Part shown: piece by piece, positions 1-10,114 of the stretch
Layout: every line of letters begins with the position of its first letter
Numbering within the stretch: the stretch's first letter is position 1
Origin: Sinotaia quadrata
Taxonomy: Eukaryota > Mollusca > Gastropoda > Architaenioglossa > Viviparidae
Direction: 5' to 3'
NCBI GenBank assembly: GCA_028829895.1
Contig: CM054181.1
Span: 42,400,759-42,464,758, forward strand
DNA length: 64,000 bases
Program-made: the position numbers and the translations under genes
The notes under the pieces: generated by a model
Told to the model about the DNA's origin: nothing
The model's input: the letters and a program-made list of their open reading frames with translations, nothing else
The model's database searches: none

Positions 1-830
1 TACAGTTATATTTCATCTCATCTCAACTGCCGCTTAACTGTAGCCAGCTCAAGTGTTTAGACTTAGACATTCAGAGAACGTAACAGAATTCGCAGTGCGT
101 TCGACTGCAGTTAACCATTCGTTCTTGAGAACTCGGCATTCCCAGATCTTGGTACACAAACACACCACTCTTTAGTTGGAGAAGTGTAAGGAGAAGCACT
201 CACTCCCCCCTCCCTCTCCAAATTGTGGCTGTAACAAAGTCAAAACCAGAGTTTCGCGAGAGTGCAGATGTTATGCACTATCTAAACTGTTTTCAAGTTG
301 TGAGACTGTTTTCAACAATATTTGTTTCGATTGAGGGTCCATGGTGAATAATTTTTTTTAAAAAATGTTGTTGCTGTTCATGGCACACATATATTATGAC
401 TTCTTTAAAATAAAATAAATGTTTGTTAGCATTTGTGTTTGAGTGTGTGCACATGAAAGTGTATATAAGATATATAAGTATGCGTGTGTGAGACAGATAA
501 AATAATCAACATACTTACACTATAAGCAAATCGACCAACAAAATAACATACAGTGCTAACCATCAGATCAACCAACTGACTAACATATACTAGCCGATAA
601 ACCCACAGGATTACGTAATAGCAGATCAACCCATACGATTAGGTACTAGTAAATCAGCCAATAGTATAACGTATATTATGTACTAGCAGACCAACCAACA
701 AGGCGAGGTACTAGCAGATTAGCCATTATATGTAGGAATAAATAGCTGACGTAAATTCTATTCATAGCTCTGTTTCTGACTTACATAAAGCAAGCATGTG
801 TTTATCTTTATATGTTTACTGACTCGGCAT
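1..830. other. Non-genic stretch, nothing recognised
   Basis: AT-rich sequence with short simple motifs. From about 520 to 730 there is a loose repetition of phrases such as 'agcagatcaaccaac' and 'tactagcaga', which looks like a decayed tandem repeat. No splice-bounded coding segment was seen on either strand. Confidence 0.5.
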
Positions 831-1415
831 GGAAATGAGTACCTCTATCTCTATACATCGGACTCAAAAGGGAGACGTATACTTCTATCTGTACACACTT
901 CTTACCCAACAGGGAGACGTGTGCCTCTATCTCTACACACTTCTTACTCGGCCGGGAGACGTGAGCTTCTGTCTCTACACACTTCTAACTTGACAGGGAG
1001 ATGTATACTTGTGGTCTCTATACATTTCTACACACTTCAGACTCGAGAGGGAGATGTATACTTGTGTCTCTACATATTCTGACTGGACAGGGAGACATGA
1101 GCTTCTATCTATATACACTTCTGACTCAACAGGGAGAAGTCTGCTTATATCTCTACACATTTCTCACTTACAGGAAGACGTGTGCCTCTATTTCTCTGAC
1201 CCGGCAGAGAGACTTGTGCCTCTATATCTACACACTTCTGACTCGACAGGGATATGTATACTTCTATCTCTACACACTTCTGACTCGACAGGGATATGTA
1301 TACTTCTATCTCTACACACTTCTTACTCGACAGGGATATGTATACTTCTATCTCTACACACTTCTGACTCGACAGGGAGATGTATACTTCTATCTCGATA
1401 CGTTGCTGACATAAG
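830..1415. repeat. Minisatellite, about 42-bp unit
   Basis: Tandem units of 'tatacttctatctctacacacttctgactcgacaggga' type; copies near 1250-1400 repeat every 42 bases with few changes, earlier copies are more diverged. Because 42 is divisible by three, both strands show long open frames with 14-residue repeats; I treat these as artefacts. Confidence 0.85.
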
Positions 1416-1964
1416 ACATATCACCGGGACCGCTTCTCTTACAGCCAAACTTCAATATGTTTAACTAGAAACTATGATTTAATAATGTAATTTTTCTACG
1501 TTTGCTCTTTTCATTTATTTTATTGACAGCCCCTGCACTCAGCATTTTGTATTAATTTGGGGCCGGCACCACACTCCCTCACACGTACATCTGGGAGGTG
1601 AACTCATTTATAAATGTGTCGATCCAAACATTCGTGGCGAACACGCAGAATAACGTGCATTTTTTGTTTTTCTTTCTTTCTATCCCATTCGCCTTTATAA
1701 GCGTGCTATCAAAATCGATGAGGTGATAACTCATCGCACTCGAATCCAATTGGCCCTAGGCATGCTCACGATTGTATTTGAAATAACCACATTAATTACA
1801 AAGGTGGCGATTTTAAAGTTGTATTTACTAGCATATTTCTCCAAATTTACAAAGCAAACGAAACATAGTGAACAATAAAAGGCAAAACGGTGAAATTTAA
1901 TTGTGAGGAGGCACACAGTGCCTGTATAATTTATTAATACCTAATGTAGTCAATGAAATATACT
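1416..1964. other. Non-genic stretch
   Basis: Unique AT-rich sequence with a T/C-rich run near 1660-1690. No coding or RNA feature could be supported. Confidence 0.4.
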
Positions 1965-2160
1965 AAGCGCAAACAGAATTTACTTAAGAGCAAATAGAAT
2001 GTATTAAAGATCAAATAAACGTACTAAAGAACAAACAGAACGTACTAAAGAACAAACAGAACGTACTACAGAACAAAGAGAACGTACTAAAGAACAAACA
2101 GAACGTACTACAGAACAAAGAGAACGTTCTAAAGAACAAACAGAACCTACTAAAGCACAG
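1965..2160. repeat. Minisatellite, about 21-bp unit
   Basis: About nine copies of a 21-bp unit of the form 'aacaaacagaacgtactaaag', with alternation between 'aaag' and 'cag' endings suggesting a higher-order two-unit repeat. Confidence 0.8.
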
Positions 2161-2734
2161 ATATAAAAAGCTTACTTACGACGTTACGGCTGCTAACACA
2201 GACTTCAAACGAAACGTGCCAACTCAGACTAAGTGCTCGATCCAGCCAGAAAGCAACATTTTCTCTCCCCTTGTTTATCAATTTTCACTATCATAGTTCA
2301 AAGGTCGCATTTGTCCCTTGGATTCTCAACTCGTCGGTATACTTGCATAATTGATTTCGCCTGATCTGACTAGCATACCGTTATGTGCTGGTTTGTTCAG
2401 TCAAAACGTTCGATAACACATTTTCCTTGCTCTTTCTCAGTATCAAGTTATCCCCCCTTTTAGTCCGATTGATTTGAGAACTAGTCAAAATTCGTCCTAG
2501 TTATGTGACCCTTCAGCATCTTTGCTTGCTTTAACTAAGTTGCTTCTTTGTACATCTTGCCCAACCTTATATAGCTTTTGTTTACTTCACTATGTTTTTT
2601 TTTTGTTTATTTTACCTGTTCTTGAAGACAACTTTAAAAATGTCATACAATTTTATTTCTCTCTTATTACCTTATATTCTAATTTGACCAATACAAATCT
2701 TCCATTTACTGCTTGATTATACATTTTCACTTCT
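2161..2734. other. Non-genic stretch
   Basis: AT-rich unique sequence with no supported gene. Short open frames here have no splice context or recognisable residues. Confidence 0.4.
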
Positions 2735-3230
2735 AACTCTAAAATGTTTGTGACTTTTTAGAAAATCTTTCTCTACAGGCTTACCTATATCTCTTCATAT
2801 TTGTGACTTAGAAACTATATCTTTTCAGGCTTGCCTATATCTCTTTATGCCTGAGACTTTTCAGAAAATCTCTCTCTACAGGCTTCCCTCTATCTCTTCA
2901 TGTTTATGACTTTTAGGAAATCTATCTCTACAAGCTTGCCTATATCTCTTCATGCATGTGACTTAGGAAATCGATCTCTACAGGCTGCCTATATCTCTTC
3001 ATGCTTTTAGGAAATCTATCTCTTCAGGCTTGCCTAGATCTATTTATGCTTGCGACTTTTAGGAAATCGATCTTTAGATCTATTTATGCTTGCGACTTTT
3101 AGGAAATCGATCTTTAGATCTATTTATGCTTGCGACTTTTAGGAAATCGATCTCTACAGGAATGCCTATATCTCTTCATGCTTGTTACTTTTAGGAAATC
3201 TATATATGCAAGCTTATCTATAGCTGTTCT
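2735..3230. repeat. Degenerate minisatellite, 40-60 bp units
   Basis: Repeats of 'gacttttaggaaatc...tctctacaggcttgcctatatctcttcatg'. Around 3045-3150 an internal 40-bp variant ending 'gatctttagatctatttatg' is repeated nearly perfectly three times. Confidence 0.75.
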
Positions 3231-3329
3231 TGTTTGTGCTGCGTTAGTAAATTATGTGTATGGCATTTTAGGAAATTCCGGATCTGTATCTATGTTGACT
3301 TGTTAGGAAATTCTATATCTGCATGTTTG

Positions 3330-3900
3330 TAGCGTTAAGAAATGTTATTTCAGTATGTTTGTGACTTGTTAGGAAATTCTATATCTGCATGTTTGTAGCG
3401 TTAAGAAATGTTATTTCAGTATGTTTGTGACTTGTTAGGAAATTCTATATCTGCATGTTTGTAGCGTTAAGAAATGTTATTTCAGTATGTTTGTGACTTG
3501 TTAGGAAATTCTATATCTGCATGTTTGTAGCGTTAAGAAATGTTATTTCAGTATGTTTGTGACTTGTTAGGAAATTTTATATATGCATGTTTGTAGCGTT
3601 AAGAAATGTTATTTTAGTATGTTTGTGACTTGTTAGGAAATTTTATATATGCATGTTTGTGATGTTAAGAAATGTTATTTCAATATATTTTTGCCTTGTT
3701 AGAAAATATATGCATTTTTGTGACGCTAAGAAATGTTGTTCAATATGTTTGTGACATTAAGAAATGCTATCTCAGTATGTTTGTGACATTAAGAAATGCT
3801 ATCTTAGTATGTTTGTGACATTAAGAAATGCTATCTCAGTATGTTTGTTACATTATGAAATGCTATCTCAGTATGTTTGTGACTTGTTGGGAAATGGTCT
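3330..3900. repeat. Minisatellite, 66-bp unit followed by about 34-bp subunit
   Basis: Units start 'gtgacttgttaggaaattc' and recur every 66 bases about six times (for example 3361, 3427), then collapse at about 3730-3880 into a shorter unit 'tatgtttgtgacattaagaaatgctatctca'. The array is related in sequence to its left neighbour, so one ancestral array may have diverged into sub-arrays. Confidence 0.85.
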
Positions 3901-5239
3901 CTCTAAATGTTTGTAGCTTATTAGGAAAATATATTTGTACAAGTTTTAACTAGTTAGGTGATTCTGTGTATGCTTCTAGCTTATTAGAAATTCTTGTTCT
4001 TCATACTTGTGACTTTATGAAAAATTCTATCTTTACATGTTTGTGATAGGAAATTCTGTATTCACCTTCTGTGATTTATTAGTGTCACATGTCCAATTAT
4101 ATTTAACGACCCTGCCGCTATATCAGATTCTCAAGTATCAATATTATATTATTATTTCACTTCCAATACTAGCAACAGCTGGACAGCCTGACTTATCCTT
4201 CCACTAATATGCCAGATCTTTGGGCTATTATTCAAGTGACATACCAACAGATAAATCAGCTGACATGCCTAGCTGGTAACGTTATCTCCACCCTTATTAG
4301 TTACAATTATAATATTAATTCTTCTGGCTCAGCCCCCATATCAAATGAGGGTGACGATAACTAAGTAAAATTTAATAACAATAAGAAGAAAGAAAGAACA
4401 TAAATTTCTGAATCTCAAAATATTCAATGAGTTCGTCTATTCTATCATGCTCAATTATTCGAATACTGTTCATTTTCAACATGATCAGTTTACTTCAGAG
4501 AGTGCACAATTAACTGGAGTTTTCATGAAGAATGGCAACTGCTCATGGCGCATGGCGTCCATTGACAGAGTATGACGTCATGTTGCAGTTTTATTTCAGG
4601 TAGGAACAACTCAATGCCGAATAGGTGTGTTAGACGTTGTAGTCCAGGATCCAGAGATAGGTGTAACTTCAGAACAGGAACCAGCTGAAATGAACAATAT
4701 TTCTTCTATAGCAACCTATAAGCATGGACAATCATCTGGGTTTTATGGTGACAGCGATAGACTACTCTTACAATGATCATTATAACTAATTAACTACACG
4801 CTAACATCTAATTCACAGACTCAATAAAAATATTTATAAGTGAACAATAATAGTTACACTCCTGCAATTACATCAGTTCGTAGATACATATATCCAACAA
4901 GTGGTTTACATTAGTATTCATTAAACAATCATTCTGATCTCTATTTAGCTCCACTGGCCACAAATAGTTTTACAGTATGTGAGCATGGCGTATACACATG
5001 CTTGTATTGTCTCAACATTCCCATATAAATGTAATTATTGCTAATGCCACTTAGCTTCTGTGAGATAAAATACATTAGTTGATACAATGTCATTAAAAAT
5101 CACATGAATATAGTATATACAAATAATCTAGAAAACTCAATTATATTTACCACTTTCGTAAATCATGTTCGGTATCAGCATACACTAAGAAATCAACCCT
5201 TGGACCATGGGCGTGGTGAGTAAGCATCTGCGGACAGGG
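3901..5239. other. Non-genic stretch
   Basis: AT-rich unique sequence, about 1.3 kb. It contains one palindromic CRE-type octamer TGACGTCA near 4573-4580 and an open but unrecognised frame on the minus strand around 4510-4700. I cannot assign a function. Confidence 0.4.
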
Positions 5240-5590
5240 CCATTGATATGTAAATATGAATGGCCTTGAGGTCAGCTAGCAGATTGTCCTAAGTCATGAC
5301 ACATAACACAAATGACTAAATATGAATGGCCTTGAGGTCAGCTAACAGATTGTCCTAAGTCATGACACAGAACATAAATGACTAAATATGAATGGTCTCG
5401 AGGTCAGCTAACAGATTGTCCTAAGTCATGACACATAACACAAATGTCTAAATATGAATGGTCTTGAGGTCAGCTAGCAGATTGTCCTAAGTCACGACAC
5501 AGAACACAAATGTCTAAATATGAATGGTCTTGAGGTCAGCTAGCAGATTGTCCTAAGTCACGACACAGAACACAAATGACTAAATATGGA
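5240..5590. repeat. Minisatellite, 66-bp unit, five copies
   Basis: Five copies of a unit beginning 'ctaaatatgaatggccttga' and containing 'gattgtcctaagtcatgaca'; spacing between copies is 66 bases. Confidence 0.9.
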
Positions 5591-5789
5591 CACCTCATAT
5601 CTGGATAGCGTTTCCCCCTATTCTGTTGTCCCCTTTACCCCTCTGCATCTTTCACCCTTTCAAGTGACCTACATCTACCTATTGCACCACTGGTACCACT
5701 CTTGCAATGGTACTACACTTATTATAGAAGAATGAAAAAATACTAATTAATAAAATGCTTAACTAAACGGCATAATTTGCCCAGAATTC

Positions 5790-6182
5790 ATCTGACAGTA
5801 ATACATATTGTGAAGATATGAAATGCTGTATCTACCTGTTGTGATTTTAGAAATACATGTTTATGAAGATATGAAATGCTGTATCTACCTGTGGGTTGTT
5901 TGCTAGTAATAAATGTTTGTGATGATAGGAAATTTTTCATCCATCTGTTTGTGATTTGTAAGTAATATATGTTTGTGACGATGAGTAATTCTATATCTAA
6001 CTGTTTGTGGTTTGCCAGGATGTTCTCTCTTTAGATGCCTTATGACTTCTTAGAAAGTGTTCTCTCTACACGTTTATGATTTCAAAATTCTATCTCTTCA
6101 TTTTTGTGACTTGTTTAGAAATTCTGTCTCTACAAATTTGTCACTGGATATAAAAGCTTTATCTATATCTCTCTCTCTATAT
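5790..6182. repeat. Degenerate tandem repeat
   Basis: Loose repeats of 'tgtttgtga...aggaaattct' phrases, clearly related to the arrays at 2.7-3.9 kb. Confidence 0.6.
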
Positions 6183-8040
6183 AAATGTATTGTAACCCTC
6201 GCCAGGGATGACACCCATCTACTCTCTATGTGTATCTATATATATTGTAACCCTCTCCTGGAGTGTGTCACAGTCTGATAAAAATGTCCGACTTGGTGAC
6301 CTACTTGCCTGTTTACTTCAAATATTGCTATTTGAAAACCCTTTGTTCTAAGCTCTCCTATCGAGATGCTTCCAGAACAGGTCAAGATGTTATGTAACTT
6401 TAGGCCCATTGTCTAGGTCTAGAACCAACTACATACCTCGCGATCAGTCACGTGATATGCCTTATGCTTTCCTATAAATGTTGGTGCATGCTTCCGCTCC
6501 CTTACTGCGAGATACAATTAGCTACATCCACTGGCTACTCGAAGTCACGGCAGCCGACAGTAGATGAGAATCATACTCTTCGACTTCTCATAAAGGTACC
6601 ATTTTATCTGATAGTATTTTGTATATTATGTATGTATTTGTGCTATGCATTATATTATCCACTATATATTTGAGCACGGTTCAGAGAAATGACTGAAAAC
6701 CTATAAGTTATGGAATATAAATTTATTGTAATTCTTTTTCCATTGTAACTTTAATTTATATTGTTTAATTCACTAAGAGCCAGAATGCCTGTGCTCGACA
6801 TGAATTTCTCATGTAATTCAATTATTGCGTGTAATTTTAATTGTAAATTGTGAAGCGCTTTGCCTTTTGAATTACCCCTTTTGTATGAACATTAATTTAA
6901 CGTTGTAACTATTTTTATGATTCATAGTCATGCTGTTAAATGAAACATGCCTGAGAAGATTACGTTTTTCTAAATCTAAATTGTAAACGACGCAAGGTCG
7001 AGTCTCTAATTCAGAGCGTTAAACTGGAACGTGCTTAAATAAGGGCATATTAAGCTGAGACTACATCGGGGTGCATTTTGCTTTACCCAGGTCGGCTTTT
7101 TCTCTCCTTGTTCTTCTCCTTGGGCTCGGTTTTGCTTGCCTTGCCTTGCCGTGAATTGGACAAGTTGTCTTCACCTGAAGACCTGTTGAACTGGTTTGAA
7201 TTCTGGATAGAATTCATTTTAATCTGAGAGTCCACGCCACTGTAAGCGACGTTGAAGTAGACGTGTGCTGGTCTAAAGACTCAAGTTCACTAGCGACATA
7301 AAGGACGCCTTTACCTGTGTGCCACGTGCCTCCGCTAGAGTGACACTCTGAGATAGACTGGGACGGACTGAAGAAACCAGGCGAATACAGACTTTACAGC
7401 TGAGTATTACTCAGTGGTGTTCAATTATCAAAAGAGAACAATTTGGCTACTTTCCTTTGTAAACTTTAAGCACATACGTGCCTGAATCAAGAGATAGACC
7501 TTTCGCGCTCGTATTTGATTATTGTTAACGTGTTAAACTTTATTAAATCTTATTTTAATTGTTAACCTCTTCGTAGTAATTTTTATGCATAATAGACCTA
7601 TAGATTTACTCTTAGATTGAATGGGGGCGAATGAGCTGAATGAAAATAACGAATGCATATTAATTTAGAGGAATTTAACGACTTCAATCTAGCTAACGTT
7701 CGCAATTTATCAGTTTGTAAATTTGTCGTCTGCACTACAAGACACACTTTTAACTAGTCAAATGATAAGTTGAGCAACCAGTCTGCATAGGATATGAGAG
7801 AAGGAATTAATTATCTTTAAAGTCCTTAATTATTCTAGGCAGGGTCTATAAATAAATACTGGAAACGTAACAGAGTGACACCCAATTACTCTCAATCTAT
7901 ATATATCGTAACCTCTCCTGGGGTGACACCAAATTACTCTCAATGTATATATATCGTAACCTCTCCTGGAGTGACACCCAATTACTCTCAATCTATATAT
8001 ATCGTAACCTCTCCTGGGGTGACACCAAATTACTTTCAGG
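6183..8040. repeat. Minisatellite (about 58-bp unit) split by a solo LTR
   Basis: Units 'tgtaaccctctcctggagtgacacccaattactctcaatctatatata' occur at 6183-6265 and again at 7873-8040. The two parts are the flanks of one array interrupted by the LTR at 6266-7872; the unit is cut within 'ggagtgacaccc'. Confidence 0.8.
6266..7872 (+). mobile_element. Solo LTR, relative of the full-length element at 36-43 kb
   Basis: Begins TGTCACAGTCTGATAAAAAT and ends ACTGGAAACGTAACA, matching both ends of the 1,044-bp LTRs at 36059 and 42256 read on the minus strand (which begin TGTCACAAGTCTGATAAAAA). The first 350 and last 400 bases are clearly homologous; the centre is longer and diverged, giving 1,607 bp. 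It is flanked by a perfect 5-bp duplication GAGTG (6261-6265 and 7873-7877). No internal coding region remains, so it is a solo LTR produced by LTR-LTR recombination. Confidence 0.85.
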
Positions 8041-8694
8041 AAAAACAATCCGCGTGCAGTGGCTGTGATAGCAGATAATATTTATTTACCAGTAGAATAG
8101 AGAGAGAGAGAGAATTACATTTTTAAAAAAATACTTTCACTTATGATCGACTTTTGATTAGTCGTCTCGGCGGCATTTGGACCACCACCACCCCCACCCT
8201 TACCACCACCATCCCTTGATTGCGCACGCGCGGTATCGTCTACTGGAAGTTCACCGTGATGGACGTCAGTTCAAACACATCCGGGCTCTCAAAAGGGCCC
8301 GAAAGATATCTAGGAACTTTTTGTACAGGAATATACATTACTTTACTAGATACCTCACGTCAACTCAACATCAGTTTCTACTAGCCCACCTTATGTATCT
8401 TTAGAAACAGTGTCCTGTCTGAGCAGTACCTAGACTCGCTGAGTACTACCTGAGCAATACCTTGACTCGCTGACTGAGTTTGACGGCAACGCTACTCTCA
8501 CAACTTTTCCCACGAGTGTTGTTCATAAGCATCACCTCAGCTCGAGCACAAGAGAAAATATTCACTTTAAAAATCAACTCTTGGCTTCATAGAAATAACC
8601 ATTTCACAGTGTACTCTTCAGCCTAAATATACTTTAAAAGATTAGTTAGGCAAACGAAGACTATGGCCTTTCTGTCTAAAACACAAAACCACGT
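8041..8694. other. Non-genic stretch with an NRF-1-like site
   Basis: Contains a short (AG)n run near 8100, a CCACCACC-rich patch at 8180-8215 and the motif TGCGCACGCGCG at 8221-8232. An open frame at 8177-8404 has no recognisable protein features. Confidence 0.4.
8221..8232. promoter_or_regulatory. NRF-1-type palindromic motif
   Basis: TGCGCACGCGCG fits the published NRF-1 consensus YGCGCAYGCGCR. NRF-1 drives many nuclear genes for mitochondrial proteins and the next gene rightward is PDHA, but the motif is 1.7 kb from the candidate first exon, so a role is only inferred. Confidence 0.3.
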
Positions 8695-8893
8695 GAAACG
8701 TTAGAAATGAACAATATTAAATGTCTACACATTGCATCATTAATATTACATATCATTCGTTCAAACATTAGAAATGAACAACATTTAATGTCTACACATT
8801 GCATCATCAATATTATATATCATTCATTCAAACATTAGACAACATTTAATGTCAACACATTTCATCATTAATATTACATATCATTCATTCATT
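8695..8893. repeat. Minisatellite, 66-bp unit, three copies
   Basis: Three copies starting near 8700, 8766 and 8832 with the core 'tttaatgtctacacattgca'. Confidence 0.8.
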
Positions 8894-9037
8894 GTATTGG
8901 AACAACGGTTTATGTATCTCGCTCTAGAATTTCCAGCTCGCTTCTCAATTTTAGAATCAAGGCATTTAGTATATATATATATTTCGTTCCCGTTCTGGTT
9001 AGATAAATGCACGGAGGGGGCTGGGGTGGGGTGGCAG

Positions 9038-9225
9038 TGAAAAGGAGACAGAGGCAGTGAGATGAGGAGAGAAAGAAGGAAGGAGAGAATCTGAGAAACA
9101 GAAATTGAGAGAAGTGAAGAGAAAGAATGAAGAAAGAATAAAGAGAAAAGAGTGGAAGAGAGAAGACAGAGAAGAAAAATGAGAGGGACAAAGAACGGAA
9201 GGGAGAGAGAAGGGTAGAGAGATTC
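9038..9225. repeat. Polypurine tract (GA-rich), about 190 bp
   Basis: The plus strand is almost purely A and G for about 190 bases with few pyrimidine breaks. Such tracts can form triplex DNA. It lies about 750 bases upstream of the candidate first exon of PDHA. The long minus-strand open frames across it are low-complexity artefacts. Confidence 0.7.
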
Positions 9226-9694
9226 TGTGTGCGAATATCCATGAGACAAAGAGAGATTTCGTAAAGACTTGGGCGTTTTTCATCCGTCTGCCTTCTCTCT
9301 ATTGCTCCTGTGCAATGGTCAGTCGGTTTTCCTTACTTGTAATCAAATCAGTTTTGAGCGAAGATCCGCACTCTCGACGTTAATAATGACCTAATTCATC
9401 GTCTGTCGACTAGGTTTGTAAATTGACATTGTCACAGACACTATCAAAAGACACTACTACTGTACAGAGATGAGTTTGTAAATTGACATTTACAGAGCGC
9501 AGCTACAAAGATACAGTTTGTAAATTTTCACTAGTAAAAATTTTACCTTACTCATCTAACAGTCATTTTTATAAACACGCATCCCGGATTTTCTCACGGG
9601 AGTATTTGTTTGCGACAGACAAGATTTTTTATAAAAAATATTTCCTTTTAAGTTTTAAGTGATAACCTAGCCAGAGGGTTGCGGGACTTTATAG

Positions 9695-9720
9695 CGCCCC
9701 CCCCACCCCCCCCCCCCCCA
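9695..9720. repeat. Poly-C run
   Basis: Nearly uninterrupted cytosines, broken by one A. A potential i-motif/G-quadruplex on opposite strands; also a likely assembly-error point. Confidence 0.6.
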
Positions 9721-9969
9721 ACGTTCTAGTGTGACTTTCTCCAGAGGACAAAACCTGTGTACAGACGACATCGGAAACTCCCTCCATAGCACACGAGTGT
9801 CACTTACCTAGCGGACCGTGTCGGCCTCGTTATGAAAGCAAACATAGGGTGCAGTATATCAGCGTCATTGTAGATCACAATTAGCCAAGCCAGTCAGGCT
9901 GACACGTTAGTTCAGGTGTCGCCACGAAACAAGATTGCATGCCATGTGACCAAGTGCACACCTGTCAAT

Positions 9970-10002
9970 ATGAGGACTGCCATGGGAAAATCTTTTAGTC
10001 CC
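9970..10002 (+). CDS. PDHA1: PDHA1 candidate exon 1 (11 codons)
   Basis: ATG AGG ACT GCC... encodes [11 protein letters not shown], ends in phase 0 and is followed by a strong donor GTAAGTAAG at 10003. Joined to exon 2 it gives a basic presequence and the expected total length, and a short first coding exon is also the human arrangement. Base -3 of the ATG is A. Against it: two upstream ATGs (9939, 9944), one opening a frame that overlaps this start, and a 5-kb first intron that cannot be verified here. Confidence 0.45.
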
Positions 10003-10078
10003 GTAAGTAAGGGTTATTCTAGGCAAATTTGCTTTGTTTTTTGTTTTTTTTGTTTTTTTGTATGTGTTTCTTGTGGTT

Positions 10079-10114
<36 letters not shown>

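Noticed and set aside
1001..1464. Open frames of 137-151 residues with repeats such as YVYFYLYTLLTRQG
   Set aside because: They sit in a 42-bp minisatellite; several overlapping frames are open because the unit is a multiple of three. No codon-level constraint is visible.
8881..9283. Ser/Leu/Phe-rich minus-strand frames of 94-122 residues
   Set aside because: They are translations of the complement of a polypurine tract (TCT/CTC codons), a standard low-complexity artefact.
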